A DNA stretch of 40,142 bases from AG-12 sp027339635 (GTDB lineage Bacteria; Chloroflexota; Dormibacteria; Aeolococcales; Bog-877). Every line of letters begins with the position of its first letter. Positions within the stretch are counted from its first letter, which is position 1. Under the pieces are notes generated by a model, which worked only from the letters and a program-made list of their open reading frames with translations, was not told the origin of the DNA and searched no databases. The translations under genes and the position numbers were made by a program. Below, piece after piece: positions 1 to 8,379 of this stretch. The DNA lies in NCBI GenBank assembly GCA_027339635.1, contig DAHWNZ010000017.1, forward strand, positions 1-40,142. The letters are read 5' to 3'.

Positions 1-210
1 CCGGGGTCCACCTGTTGACCCCGAAAGCGGCTCGAAGAAGGCTCGCTGCATACCGCACCAGGCGGCGCAGCCCATCCGTACCAGCGCCAGCGCGGTCGCT
101 CTGGCCCGGGTACGGCAATCCTCAGCCCGCTGGCCGGCCGAGAACTGCTGCTCCACGGTCAGGCGCCGCTTCAGCCGATCGCGCCTGCGGCGACATCGGC
201 GTAGTGCCAA
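1..210 (-). other. Possible partial open frame running off the window edge
   Basis: On the minus strand a frame stays open for 70 codons from a TTG at 210 to the window edge. An AGGAGG lies two bases before the TTG, which is closer than ideal. The translation is rich in Arg, Leu and Ala (it includes RLKRRLTVEQQF) and I do not recognise a family. It could be the start of a gene that continues outside the window, a transposase remnant, or chance in GC-rich DNA. Nothing else is supported between 1 and 347. Confidence 0.2.
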
Positions 211-347
211 GTCCTCCTGGGGGTCTCAGGGCCCAACGAAGGTAAACGGGCCAGCGGTCAGCCGAGGTCACACATGGGCACCGGCGTCGATCTCAACCGG
301 ATACGTACCACCAGGGACCGGCTCCCAGCTCGACCGATGAGCACAAG

Positions 348-748
348 TCAGCCGACCGGAACAACCAGAACGAGGGATGGGAAATAGGTACGACGGTACC
401 TGGCGACATCTCTAGTGAGCAACCGGTATCCGCGCACTGCGGCATGAGCCCTGATGTAAAAGTCTGGAAGCGGAGAACGACGCTGGCCGCCTCGTTGGCG
501 ATAAGCAAGGAGTACCTGGCCTGCCACGAAACCGGCCTCGTGTGGTAGCGGCTCGCGCTCGAAGTCATTGACGGAAACGGCGTCGTCCAGATCTTCGATC
601 TTGTCGAATCCCGTCGACACCCGTGCATATACCATCGGGTTAATCACCAGGCGCCCCGCATCGCTGGCCCAGGCAACGGCGCACTCAGACCAACTGGCCC
701 ACTCAGGATCGGCGGTCAAGGTTTGAGCAGAACGCTGGAGTCCACCAA
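348..748 (-). pseudogene. VapC-like PIN-domain toxin, split by a one-base frameshift
   Basis: PIN-domain toxins of the VapC family are metal-dependent RNases that cut tRNA or rRNA and are neutralised by a cognate antitoxin. The long frame (719 down to 348) carries the PIN body, including VINPMVYAR, SPLPDFYIRAHAAV and LLTRDVARY, which supply the later acidic residues. The expected first strand with the first catalytic Asp (LVDSSVLL, about 746-725) lies in another frame, which stops with TGA at 718-716. Adding one base between CTC and TTG restores a normal VapC start of the form VLLNTLTADPEW. The gene is therefore probably inactivated by a one-base deletion; a read error or reinitiation at the TTGA overlap is also possible. 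It follows the antitoxin gene directly, as in a vapBC operon. Without the first Asp the restarted product should be inactive. Confidence 0.7.
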
Positions 749-791
749 GGTGGTCGAACTCTGAGATGAGGACGGTAGCGCAAGCTGTGGC

Positions 792-1019
792 TCACTCACC
801 TCGTAGCAGTTGGAGCAGCTGCTCCGTAGTCATCGCACTAGTCGCCCCGCCGCGCATCCTTTGCACCAGGCGCCGCCCCCGAGACTGGCTGGGGCCGATT
901 TGGACGATACGCAGCGCACCCTCCTCCTCGACGACGTTGACCTCGTCCCCCGCCCTCAATCCGTGCTTCTCCCGCAGCGGAGCAGGAATGGTCACCTGGC
1001 CCTTGCTGTTGATTCTCAT
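792..1019 (-). CDS. VapB-like AbrB/SpoVT-fold antitoxin
   Basis: This 75-residue protein begins with the classic swapped-hairpin AbrB motif (MRINSKGQVTIPAPLREK), followed by GLRAGDEVNVVEE. That pattern marks DNA-binding antitoxins of VapB/MazE/AbrB type. The C-terminal part, roughly residues 45-75, is basic then Leu-rich and would be the toxin-binding region. The ATG at 1019 was chosen over an upstream in-frame start because a strong AGGAGG sits five bases before it and because the AbrB fold starts there. Stop and toxin start are about 45 bases apart. Antitoxins of this type usually repress their own operon by binding the promoter. The partner toxin gene is frameshifted, so this may now be an orphan antitoxin. 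Confidence 0.8.
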   Translation of the reverse strand: MRINSKGQVTIPAPLREKHGLRAGDEVNVVEEEGALRIVQIGPSQSRGRRLVQRMRGGATSAMTTEQLLQLLRGE

Positions 1020-1519
1020 TTTGCCTCCTGACACGTAAGGCCTGTACCGCATCATGCCCAAGTAATCTCCAAGAGTCGCCGAGCGGACAACCCGGGGCCC
1101 AAGGCGACCCTGCACCATCCCCTTGGGAATCGTGTAGGAGCCAAAGGGCCATGACTCCTCGCCACACGAGCCGACCTGACTGACGCAGCCGCCCGCTCTG
1201 AGCCAACCAACGGCACCGGATACCGGCTGATGGACAAACGCCCACTAAGTCCTAAGCGGTTTGTCGCTCGTTCTCGTCCCACCAGGTACACCCGCCTTGG
1301 AGAGCAAGAGCTTTCCTCGTTGTCCGCCCTCGGGTACCAAGCGGCGCGGCGGGCTCGGTCCCCCGCGGCATGAGCGTTCACCTGGCCCAGCTACTCTGGG
1401 CCGGCGGCCAGCATCCCCAAGATTGCGCTGCCCGTCCCCACGACCCCAGCAGATCGGCCGTACACTGCCCGCGCACAGCCTCCCAGGATCCGAAGGCGAC
1501 CTCCTGCGGAGGTCAAGCG
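1020..1519. other. Non-coding stretch between the antitoxin and the hydrolase pseudogene
   Basis: No convincing gene was found here on either strand. The right part, from about 1415, resembles the DNA upstream of the intact hydrolase gene (27515-27604): both have CCCAAG or TCCAAG followed by TTGCGC, then a TACACT or TACAAT box and TGCCCGCG, then a GCGGAG ribosome site. The left copy carries extra bases between the TTGCGC and the box. The duplicated unit therefore included its promoter. Confidence 0.5.
1461..1466 (+). promoter_or_regulatory. Relic -10 box of the decayed hydrolase copy
   Basis: TACACT followed by TGCCCGCG corresponds to TACAAT followed by GCCCGCG at 27547 in front of the intact paralogue. 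One base differs from the better box of the intact copy. No good -35 element is visible in either copy. Confidence 0.35.
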
Positions 1520-2075
1520 GTGGAGATGATCCTCATCGGTGGGCTCTGGCTCGCAGGCCCCGCATTGCGCGAAGGCGTACCTGTGCTCGAAACCCTTGGA
1601 CATCGCTACCGGCCGTCCCCCTCCCGGCGCAGGGGGACGGCGCCGCGGCCGCGGACCTCGAAGGTCAACTTGCCGAGGTGGTGCGAGCGGTCGACGCGAC
1701 CGACGGACTAGTCCCGGCCGTTGGGCACTCGGCTTACGCAACCATCGCCTGGATGGCCGCGGGCGCACGGCCCGACCGGATCGCCAGGGTCGAGATGATC
1801 GGCGGGTTCCCATCCGGCGACCAGGGCATCTTCTTCGACTCCCTGCCGGTTGAAGGCGAGTGGGCGGAGTTCGAGGGTCCGGTCGCTGCCGATCTCAGCC
1901 CTGCGCGGCGAGCGGTGATCGAGGCGGGGGTGGTCCCGGTCCCGGCGGCCGTGGTCAGGGCGACCGTCCGTCTCCGCGACCAGCGCCACTTCGAGGTTCC
2001 GGTCGCCGTGAGATGTCCGGAATTCTCGGCGGCGCAGTCCAGGGCATGGGTCGACGGGGCGGGATCCCCACACCC
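1520..2075 (+). pseudogene. Decayed alpha/beta hydrolase, paralogue of the gene at 27605
   Basis: The first part, from a GTG at 1520 behind a GGAGG site, reads MILIGGLWLAGPALREGVPVLETLGH and matches the intact hydrolase. Near 1615-1640 a single base is missing compared with the intact copy, and the match continues in another frame through DGAAAADLEGQLAEVV, VGHSAYATIAWMAAGARPD, MIGGFPSGDQG, VPVPAAVVRATV and CPEFSAAQSRAWVD. After about 2075 the similarity ends, so the C-terminal segment with the catalytic His (GHWPMF in the intact protein) is gone. The GHS nucleophile motif survives but lies downstream of the frameshift. The next gene, the EamA transporter, ends within 60 bases, so the lost tail may reflect a rearrangement joining the two. 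Confidence 0.85.
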
Positions 2076-2131
2076 CGATCGGGGCGCCCCGCTGTTCTCC
2101 GCTCCTACAGCGAAATTTCCGCAAGGAGCAA

Positions 2132-3136
2132 CTAGGCTCCCTGGCAATCCGCTTCGCCAAGGGCGGGCGGCCGCGGTGCCGGCTTCCCTCCGCCAGTCGA
2201 GAATGGCGACGGGGCGACCGTGGTGGGGCGTGGCTTGGGCCTCCCAATGAGGACCCCGACCACCATCACAAGGCCGCCGAGAACCTGCAGCAGGAGGATG
2301 GGCTCGCCGATGATGAGTCCTGCCGCGACGACGGCAAGAAACGGCTGCAGATAGCTGTAGACAGCGGTCCTAGCCGGGCCCAGCATTCTCACTCCCGGCA
2401 GGTACATCCAGGTCGTGAGGGACACCGCCCCAAGGGCGCTGTAGATGAGCAGACCGAGCCAGGCCAGGTCCGGGTGTGGGGGACTTACCACGGTCTGAAA
2501 GACGCCCAGCGGGATCAGCATCAGAGCGCCGGCGGCCGTGATCAGAGCGGCCAGGGTAATTGGCGGGTACCGGCCCAGGACCCGGGGCAGAAGGATCAGG
2601 TAAACAGCCCAGGAGAGGGGGTTCAAGAGGGCGATCCCGATTCCCAGCCACCCCGACCAGTGGCCGGCGCCGACCACCAAGCCAACCCCGGAAAGACCCA
2701 GCACCATCCCGATCCACACCCGGCCTCGAAATCGCACCCTGCTTCGCCAGGCTACCCAACCAGCCACAAGCACCGGGGTGGTGGCTGCGATCATGGCGAC
2801 GTTGTCGGCGTTGGTCAGAGCCAATGAACCGGTGAAGCTAGCCTGGTTGACCAGGACGCCGCTGGCCGCGAGGGCCACCAGGAGAAGGCGGTCACCTCGC
2901 GCTGGAAGACGGACTGGTCCTTCCAAGAAGCGCGCCAAGAGCAGCAGGGCAAGCGCACCTATCACGTAGCGGATGGCCGAGTAGGTCAGGGGCCCGCTGT
3001 GCTGGAGGGCGACCTTGACCACGACCACGTTCAGGCTCCAGATGACGGTCGCCGCGACGACAAGGAGGTCCCCGCGGCCCGCCGAAAGCATGGTGCGCCG
3101 CCGTGGAGTCCTCATCTCTCCAAAGAATAGAGACAT
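2132..3136 (-). CDS. EamA-family (DMT superfamily) membrane transporter
   Basis: The 334-residue product has about ten hydrophobic segments arranged as two EamA halves. It begins with DLLVVAATVIWSLNVVVVK, the typical first helix of drug/metabolite transporters, and the second half starts near residue 170 with WLGIGIALLNPLSWAVYLI. Such proteins export or import small metabolites such as amino acids or nucleosides; the substrate cannot be read from sequence. The conserved end of the second half is visible (AVYSYLQPFLAVVAAGLIIGE). A basic, Pro-rich tail of about 35 residues follows the last helix and faces the cytosol. The ATG at 3136 was chosen because GGGGAG sits eight bases before it; an ATG at 3115 is also possible. 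It is convergent with the hydrolase pseudogene. Confidence 0.85.
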   Translation of the reverse strand: MSLFFGEMRTPRRRTMLSAGRGDLLVVAATVIWSLNVVVVKVALQHSGPLTYSAIRYVIGALALLLLARFLEGPVRLPARGDRLLLVALAASGVLVNQASFTGSLALTNADNVAMIAATTPVLVAGWVAWRSRVRFRGRVWIGMVLGLSGVGLVVGAGHWSGWLGIGIALLNPLSWAVYLILLPRVLGRYPPITLAALITAAGALMLIPLGVFQTVVSPPHPDLAWLGLLIYSALGAVSLTTWMYLPGVRMLGPARTAVYSYLQPFLAVVAAGLIIGEPILLLQVLGGLVMVVGVLIGRPKPRPTTVAPSPFSTGGGKPAPRPPALGEADCQGA

Positions 3137-3380
3137 GGCCCAGGCTCCCCTAAAGCATGTCTCCAAGATGGCCCATCACCGCGCATTTGACAGCGTGAGC
3201 CCGACCAAACCTTCTGATCGACACCAGGCCCATGACCGGCGCCACGACCCACTTTAGCCAGCGCCAATGCCACTCGCCCGTGGCTCCGGTCCGCCACAGG
3301 CCGGGCGCCCGCTCCCATGGTGGACGGGACTCCGTTCCCAGGCTGTCCGACGGCGCATCCGCGAGCGACCGGGCAGCGTC

Positions 3381-3386
3381 TAGAAT
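3381..3386 (+). promoter_or_regulatory. Predicted -10 box for the DUF385-type oxidoreductase gene
   Basis: TAGAAT lies 32 bases before the GTG start, giving a leader of about 26 bases that contains GGAGG. The same hexamer precedes the tRNA-Arg gene. No clear -35 box is seen. Confidence 0.4.
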
Positions 3387-3418
3387 CGCAAGCACCATCC
3401 GACATGGAGGCCCCGGGC

Positions 3419-3877
3419 GTGAGCACGTCGACCAGGCATTACCGAGAGCCGAGCTGGCTCACCAAGCATGTCTTCAACAACGCCGTCGCCGGTCTAACCC
3501 TGATCGGGGTCAGCGTCCTCGGCAGCAGGGTGCTCGAGGTCAACGGCCGCAAGACCGGCACCCCCCATCGAACCCCGGTCAACCTGCTGAAGGTGGGCAA
3601 GGATTCGTACCTGGTCGCGGCTCGCGGCGAGACCCAGTGGGTGCGCAACGTTAGGGCCGCCGACGGGAGGCTCCAGCTTCTCCTGGGCCGACGAAGGACA
3701 CACCACCGCGCCGTGGAGCTCTCCGATGCGGCCAAGATCCCCATCCTGCGGGCCTATCTCAGGCGGTGGAAGGCGGAGGTCGGCGTCTTCTTCGACGGGG
3801 TGGGCCCCGACTCGCCCGACCAGGAGATCGCGGCCGTGGCCGGGCAGCACCCGGTGTTCCACCTGATCGACCGCTGA
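3419..3877 (+). CDS. Deazaflavin (F420)-dependent nitroreductase-family protein (DUF385)
   Basis: The 152-residue protein fits the DUF385/Ddn family, a split-barrel fold that binds the deazaflavin F420 and reduces quinones, nitro compounds or other lipophilic substrates. Family-like segments are LEVNGRKTGTPHRTPVNLL (near residues 36-54), GETQWVRNVRAADG and ELSDAAKIPILRAYLRRW. The GTG at 3419 was chosen because GGAGG lies eight bases upstream; a longer frame begins at 3317 but its extra residues look non-coding. Another likely F420 enzyme (LLM type, 4774-5739) lies nearby, which supports F420 use in this organism. Whether the cofactor is F420 or a flavin cannot be decided from the sequence. 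Confidence 0.82.
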   Translation: MSTSTRHYREPSWLTKHVFNNAVAGLTLIGVSVLGSRVLEVNGRKTGTPHRTPVNLLKVGKDSYLVAARGETQWVRNVRAADGRLQLLLGRRRTHHRAVELSDAAKIPILRAYLRRWKAEVGVFFDGVGPDSPDQEIAAVAGQHPVFHLIDR

Positions 3878-4053
3878 GTTCGGCCCCTGGGCGGGAGGGT
3901 CCTGCGCGGTCCCGCGTCCGGCCCGGATCGGCCGTCGCCGACCAGGCTGGCCCAAGGCCCCCGTCGGGCCGCGCCCTCCTCGTTCACGGACTCAGAGCGT
4001 GCGCGGATAGGAAGCGCCGTAGCCCGTAGCAGGCTTCAGAAAAAACTGACCCA

Positions 4054-4515
4054 CTACCCCGCGAGGTACTCAGTGAGCTTCGCCAAGGAAGATCGCAAGC
4101 CTGCAGCGTGATCTTCCTCCGGAACAACATCAGGGACATCGTCTGCTGTGACTTCGATCCGGGTGCCCCCATCGACCTTCGTGACCCGCCAAGTCATGAC
4201 CATCGTGCTGTCGTACGCAGGGTCGTTTGAGACGAAGTCCACCGCCAAGACAACCTTGACGTTCGGAACGATGTCGACGAACCGCGCCTCCACGACATCC
4301 GTGTCCGAGGTCGTCTTGCCTTGCGACGCGGAGGACGATGGGTACCTCAGCACCATTCGGTAGGAACCACCAGGACGCAGATCGAATCGTTCGATCTTGC
4401 CGGTCATATTCCCTGGCGGTACCCACGCGCACAACGCGACGGGATCGATCAGTGCCGCGTACGCCGCCTCAAGTGGAGCGGCGACGATTAGGAAGGCCCT
4501 GTCTGTTCGGGGCAC
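4054..4515 (-). CDS. SRPBCC / AHSA1-domain protein
   Basis: This 153-residue protein covers one complete SRPBCC (START-like) fold of the AHSA1 type. Typical features are the opening AFLIVAAPLEAAYAALIDP, then LCAWVPPGNMTG, RFDLRPGGSYRMVLRY, a central strand with VVEARFVDIVPN, and a last helix with HAAGLRSSLAKLTEYLAG. The fold makes a hydrophobic pocket for small ligands; bacterial members are often stress-related or act with ArsR-type regulators, but no such gene is adjacent. The GTG start at 4515 lies exactly seven bases after a TATCAT box and there is no ribosome-binding site, so the mRNA is probably leaderless. It is transcribed towards the DUF385-type gene. Confidence 0.82.
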   Translation of the reverse strand: MPRTDRAFLIVAAPLEAAYAALIDPVALCAWVPPGNMTGKIERFDLRPGGSYRMVLRYPSSSASQGKTTSDTDVVEARFVDIVPNVKVVLAVDFVSNDPAYDSTMVMTWRVTKVDGGTRIEVTADDVPDVVPEEDHAAGLRSSLAKLTEYLAG

Positions 4516-4522
4516 AACACCG

Positions 4523-4528
4523 ATGATA
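4523..4528 (-). promoter_or_regulatory. -10 box giving a leaderless AHSA1-gene transcript
   Basis: On the minus strand TATCAT (five of six bases match TATAAT) is followed by seven bases and then the GTG start at 4515. Transcription is thus expected to begin at or next to the start codon. No -35 match is visible. Confidence 0.45.
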
Positions 4529-4773
4529 CGAAACTCGCCCCGGAGCGCCTCGCAGCGCGACTGCGCTGCCGCGTTCTGGGACGTGGCCGCTACTGGTTCG
4601 CCCCATCCGCTCTCGCTCTCAGATCGGCTCGCCGTGCGGTCGAGTGAGACGGCAAGCCCCGACTCGGTGGGTGACGGACGGTGGGACGAGTCCCAAGTCC
4701 GCCCGCGCCATGCAACCCGACCGGGGAACCAAGGGGCGCCCGGCCCCGCGGACGGACCCCGGTGACCCGGGTC

Positions 4774-5739
4774 TCAGTCCCCGGGGCCGAGCACCGCTCG
4801 GGCCAGACGCTCTGGCCCATCCGAGGTGACGGCGTCTGGGAAGTAGCAGCACACCTCGCTGACACCGAGGTCGACGTACGCCTGCAGCTGCTGCGCGCAG
4901 GCGGCTGGAGAACCCACCAGCCGCCGGGCGCGGTATGAGCGAGGATCCTCACGGTGGCGGTTGTGCCGTTCGACCAGGAGGTCCGCCTGCGCATCGGTGT
5001 CAGCCAGCAGGCAGTCCAGCACCACCGCGACCCGTACCGAGCTGAAGCTCCTGCCCAGCGAGCGGCAGTGCTCAGCCAGGATGTCGAGCTTCCTGGCGAC
5101 CCTGCTGGGTGGCCCGAAGAGACTGCAGCCGTCCCCGTGCCTGGCAACCTGCCACAGAGTGAGCCGTTCCCCTCCCCCGGCAATCCAGATCGGCGGGAAC
5201 GGACGCTGGATCGGCTTGGGGTAGATCCTGGCGTTGTCCACCACCGAGTAACGACCCTCGAAGTGAGTCACCTCATGGCCCCAGCATGCACGCAGCAGCT
5301 CCGCCGCCTCGCCGCAGGCCATGATCCGCTCCCGCAGCCTCGGGACCGTGATCCCGAAGGCACGGGCTTCGCCACTGTCGGATCCGGCGCCCAGGGCAAC
5401 GTCCAGGCGGCCGTGGCTGAGAACGTCGAGACACGCCAGCTGGTGCGCCAGCACGGCCGGATTGTGGAGTGGGATCGCAAAACACATGCTCCCAAGCCGC
5501 ACCCTGGTCGTCGCCCACGCCACCGCCGTGAGGCTCATCACGGGGTCCAGCACCGGCGCCAGGTCGGCCGGGAAGACGCCCTGCAGATGGTCGTACACCC
5601 AGACAGCGTCGTAACCGCTGCGCTCGGCTCGAACAGCGACGCCAACCAGCGACTCGAAGAGATCCTGGGGAGCGATTCGGGCGGGCAGATCACCCCTCCA
5701 ACCCTGGGGCAGGAAGCAGCCCAGCCGAAGTTCGTTCAC
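4774..5739 (-). CDS. LLM-class (luciferase-like) flavin/F420-dependent oxidoreductase
   Basis: The 321-residue protein is a full-length luciferase-like TIM barrel. Signature segments are AVRAERSGYDAVWVYDHLQ (residues about 34-52), TTRVRLGSMCFAIPLHNP, LDVLSHGRLDVALGAGSDSGE, IYPKPIQRPFPPIWIAGGG and LVGSPAACAQQLQAYVDLGV. This subgroup uses F420 or FMN to oxidise alcohols or reduce imines and alkenes; the exact substrate is unknown. Its GTG start overlaps the rsfS stop by four bases (GTGA, 5736-5739), so it is coupled to the obg-nadD-rsfS group although its role is unrelated to ribosomes. The C-terminus is near the usual family length. Confidence 0.88.
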   Translation of the reverse strand: MNELRLGCFLPQGWRGDLPARIAPQDLFESLVGVAVRAERSGYDAVWVYDHLQGVFPADLAPVLDPVMSLTAVAWATTRVRLGSMCFAIPLHNPAVLAHQLACLDVLSHGRLDVALGAGSDSGEARAFGITVPRLRERIMACGEAAELLRACWGHEVTHFEGRYSVVDNARIYPKPIQRPFPPIWIAGGGERLTLWQVARHGDGCSLFGPPSRVARKLDILAEHCRSLGRSFSSVRVAVVLDCLLADTDAQADLLVERHNRHREDPRSYRARRLVGSPAACAQQLQAYVDLGVSEVCCYFPDAVTSDGPERLARAVLGPGD

Positions 5740-6104
5740 GTCGTGCCTACCAGCTCACCCCCGCGACGCGGTCGCACCCGCCGAGCCGGACCCCAAAGCT
5801 CCTCCAGCCGGTAGTAGGCACGCTCGCCGGGAAGGAAGACGTGCCCTATGACCGAGTCGAAGTCCAAGCAGACCCAGGACGCTTCCTCGAGCCCCGCCCT
5901 GGCCAGCGGGTTAACCCCAGCCGTCCCGGCGAACTCCACCATCGCCTCCGCCACCGCCCTCACCTGGCGATCGGTGTCGGCCTCACAGATGACGAAGTAG
6001 TCGGCGATCGTGGTCTTGCCCCGCAGGTCCAAGCGCACCACGTTGCGAGCCTTGCGCGACAGGGCCGCATCCGCGACCAGGCGGCTCAGCTGAAGTGGCG
6101 TCAT
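5736..6104 (-). CDS. rsfS: Ribosomal silencing factor RsfS
   Basis: RsfS binds ribosomal protein L14 (uL14) on the large subunit and blocks subunit joining when nutrients run low. The 122-residue product shows the family hallmarks: KARNVVRLDLRGKTTIADYFVICE near residues 18-41, a helix DTDRQVRAVAEAMVEFA, and the closing strand/helix with WVCLDFDSVIGHVFLPGE and YYRLEELWG. The ATG start overlaps the nadD stop by four bases (ATGA), a classic nadD-rsfS arrangement. A short basic tail (ARRVRPRRG) follows the domain. The identification is secure. Confidence 0.95.
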   Translation of the reverse strand: MTPLQLSRLVADAALSRKARNVVRLDLRGKTTIADYFVICEADTDRQVRAVAEAMVEFAGTAGVNPLARAGLEEASWVCLDFDSVIGHVFLPGERAYYRLEELWGPARRVRPRRGGELVGTT

Positions 6105-6760
6105 GCGGAGGCGATTATCCCATGCGGGCTTCTGCTGCCACCGAGGCTTGCGCCGTACAGCCCGGCGGAGCGGATCTCAGCCAGCACCCCTGGCGACAGC
6201 TGGCCTGAGCAGGGGTCACCGGCCGCCAGCCGTTGGCGGATCTCGCTCGCCTCGATCTCCGGGGCCTCGATCTCGACCGCCTCCGCCCCTTCCATCTGGA
6301 ACCCGGACCGTCTTAGCTCATCGATCACCCTGCCGGCACGCTGCTCGGCCCCCAGGCGGTCGAAGACGACCAGCTGCGCCAGGGAGACGACCAGGTCAGC
6401 TCGCTCCCATTGCGGGAGGCTCAGGGCGGCGTCACTGCCCAGGGCGAGCACAAGGCCCCGGCTCTGATCCTCAGCCCTCAAATCGGCCAGGGTGTCCGCC
6501 GTGTAGGACAAACCTGGCCTGCTTACCTCGAGGTCGGAGACCGTCACCTGCGGGTCCTCGAGTTCGGCTACGGCCAGGCGCACCAGCTGAAGTCGATGGG
6601 ACGCGTCCGCGCCAGGCTCCGCCCGATGCGGCGGCCTTCCGTTGGGGATGACCAGGACGGGCATGAGCAGGGCCCGTCGCAGCCCCGAGATCACGGCTGT
6701 GTGCCCGAGGTGGGGCGGGTCGAAGGTTCCACCGAAGACGACCGTACGAGGGGAGCTCAA
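6101..6760 (-). CDS. nadD: Nicotinate-nucleotide adenylyltransferase NadD
   Basis: NadD joins ATP and nicotinate mononucleotide to form deamido-NAD in NAD synthesis. The 219-residue protein starts with the nucleotidyltransferase motif VFGGTFDPPHLGH (residues 8-20, HxGH included). LVLALGSDAALSLPQWERAD corresponds to the family's LGxDxxxxLxxW substrate loop, and IEASEIRQRLAAG stands for the ISSTxIR motif. The reading frame has a Glu-rich linker (EGAEAVEIEAPEIEASEIR) just before that motif. It is coupled to rsfS downstream and lies eight bases after obg upstream, the usual obg-nadD-rsfS operon. Confidence 0.94.
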   Translation of the reverse strand: MSSPRTVVFGGTFDPPHLGHTAVISGLRRALLMPVLVIPNGRPPHRAEPGADASHRLQLVRLAVAELEDPQVTVSDLEVSRPGLSYTADTLADLRAEDQSRGLVLALGSDAALSLPQWERADLVVSLAQLVVFDRLGAEQRAGRVIDELRRSGFQMEGAEAVEIEAPEIEASEIRQRLAAGDPCSGQLSPGVLAEIRSAGLYGASLGGSRSPHGIIASA

Positions 6761-6768
6761 CGGGATCC

Positions 6769-8079
6769 TCAGGCTCGCTCGGCCACGGGGTCGGCCCTCA
6801 TCTCCGGGAAGAAGGTGAACACCTGGCCCGCGATCATCACCTCCGATCCAGCCTCCACGCCGGCCTTGGTCAGTGCCTCCTCAACTCCAAGCTTCAGCAG
6901 CTGATTCTGCAACCGCATGACCGCGGCGTCATCGGCCATGTCCGTCAGGCGCACCAAGCGGGCGACAGACTCCCCGTCGACCGATATGACGCCATCGTCC
7001 CGGATCACCCGGAAGGTCCTGTCCCGCGCCTGGGGGCCCCGATACAGCTGGAACCGACCCGGCTCCGGGGACCGCCCCGATGGCCTCGCCAGAATCTTGG
7101 AGCACTCCTGCAGGAGGCTCTCCGTGCCCGCCCCGGTGGAAGCCGAGATCGAGACCACCGGCACCTCCGGCCCGAGCTCCGACACGAGCGCCGACTCGGC
7201 TTCCGCCAGCGCCTGCGGTGAGAGGAGGTCGATCTTGTTCAGGGCGACGACCGCGGGCTTGAGGGCCAGCTCCTGGCTGTGGAGCCTGAGCTCCTCCGCC
7301 ACCTGTCCATACGCCGCCAAGACGCCTATGGTCCCAAGGCCGGCATCCACCACATGCACCAGCAGCTTGGTCCTACCCAGATGGCGCAGGAACCCGACTC
7401 CGAGGCCCGCCCCCCGATGAGCTCCCTCGATCAGGCCGGGGACGTCAGCGGCCGTCACTGTCTGCCCGGAAGGCAGCTCCGCGACACCCAGATTTGGGGA
7501 CAGGGTGGTGAAGGGGTAGTCCGCAATCCTGGGGTGAGCTCCTGTCAACGTCGCCAGCAGCGTGGACTTCCCCGCGTTGGGCAGACCGACAAGCCCGATG
7601 TCGGCGATGAGGCGCAGCTCCAGACGGATCTGCCGCTCCTCCCCTGGCTCCCCCAGCTCGCGCCTTGTCGGCGCCTGGTAGGTGGCGGTGGCGAAGTGAA
7701 AGTTGCCCTTTCCACCCCTCCCTCCCCGGGCGACCACGACCTGCTGCTCAGGACCATCGAGGTCGGCCAGCAGCTGCCCGTCACCGGCCTCGAAGATCAT
7801 CGTGCCGCACGGCACCGCCAGAACGACGGACTCTCCGTCTGCACCGTGTCGCTTGGAGCCCTCCCCGGGGCGTCCGGGCTTGGCCCTGAAGGTGCGCTCC
7901 AGATGGAACCCCTGCAGCGAGCTGAGCCCAAGCCTGGACCTGATCAGGACATCCCCGCCACGGCCGCCGTCCCCGCCGTCGGGCCCGCCCTTGGGGACGA
8001 ACTTCTCGCGACGGAGGCTGTTAGAGCCGGGCCCACCGTGGCCCGCGCTCACGGACAGGACTACCTCGTCCAGAAACAT
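6769..8079 (-). CDS. obg: Obg-family GTPase (CgtA)
   Basis: Obg is an essential GTPase that binds the 50S subunit and links ribosome assembly to ppGpp and cell growth. The 436-residue protein has all three parts. The Gly-rich Obg fold covers residues 1-158 (FVPKGGPDGGDGGRGGDV). The G domain has GLPNAGKST (G1), a TTLSPNLG switch, DVPGLIEGA (G3) and NKID (G4). A C-terminal OCT domain of about 70 residues ends with VMIAGQVFTFFPE. OCT domains occur mostly in Gram-positive-type Obg proteins. It follows rpmA and precedes nadD, all on one strand. Confidence 0.96.
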   Translation of the reverse strand: MFLDEVVLSVSAGHGGPGSNSLRREKFVPKGGPDGGDGGRGGDVLIRSRLGLSSLQGFHLERTFRAKPGRPGEGSKRHGADGESVVLAVPCGTMIFEAGDGQLLADLDGPEQQVVVARGGRGGKGNFHFATATYQAPTRRELGEPGEERQIRLELRLIADIGLVGLPNAGKSTLLATLTGAHPRIADYPFTTLSPNLGVAELPSGQTVTAADVPGLIEGAHRGAGLGVGFLRHLGRTKLLVHVVDAGLGTIGVLAAYGQVAEELRLHSQELALKPAVVALNKIDLLSPQALAEAESALVSELGPEVPVVSISASTGAGTESLLQECSKILARPSGRSPEPGRFQLYRGPQARDRTFRVIRDDGVISVDGESVARLVRLTDMADDAAVMRLQNQLLKLGVEEALTKAGVEAGSEVMIAGQVFTFFPEMRADPVAERA

Positions 8080-8109
8080 GGGTTCACAAAGGAGGAGCCC
8101 CGCCCGCGA

Positions 8110-8379
8110 TCAGGCGACGGGAGCGCCACCCTCTTGGATGGAGACCCGAATCCGCGACGTGCGGTAGGGGTGGTAGTCGACCTGTCCGCTGCTGAGAGCG
8201 AAAAGGGTGTGGTCCTTGCCAACTCCGACCCCCTTCCCCGCCAGGATCCTGGTTCCACGCTGGCGCACCAAGACGGCGCCAGCGCTGACCGTCTCGCCAC
8301 CGTAGACCTTGACTCCCAGGCGTTGCGAATTGCTGTCCCGTCCGTTCCGGCTGCTGCCCCCACCCTTCTTATGCGCCAT
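8110..8379 (-). CDS. rpmA: 50S ribosomal protein L27
   Basis: L27 reaches into the peptidyl-transferase centre with its N-terminal tail. The 89-residue product begins MAHKKGGGSSRNGRDSNSQR, the normal mature start, without the N-terminal extension that Firmicutes and some others cleave off. It continues with LGVKVYGGETVSAGAVLVRQRG and the usual GVGKDHTLFAL. The ATG at 8379 is preceded by GAGGAGG located inside the end of rplU, and the two genes overlap by eleven bases, so L27 translation probably depends on ribosomes finishing L21. Confidence 0.97.
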   Translation of the reverse strand: MAHKKGGGSSRNGRDSNSQRLGVKVYGGETVSAGAVLVRQRGTRILAGKGVGVGKDHTLFALSSGQVDYHPYRTSRIRVSIQEGGAPVA

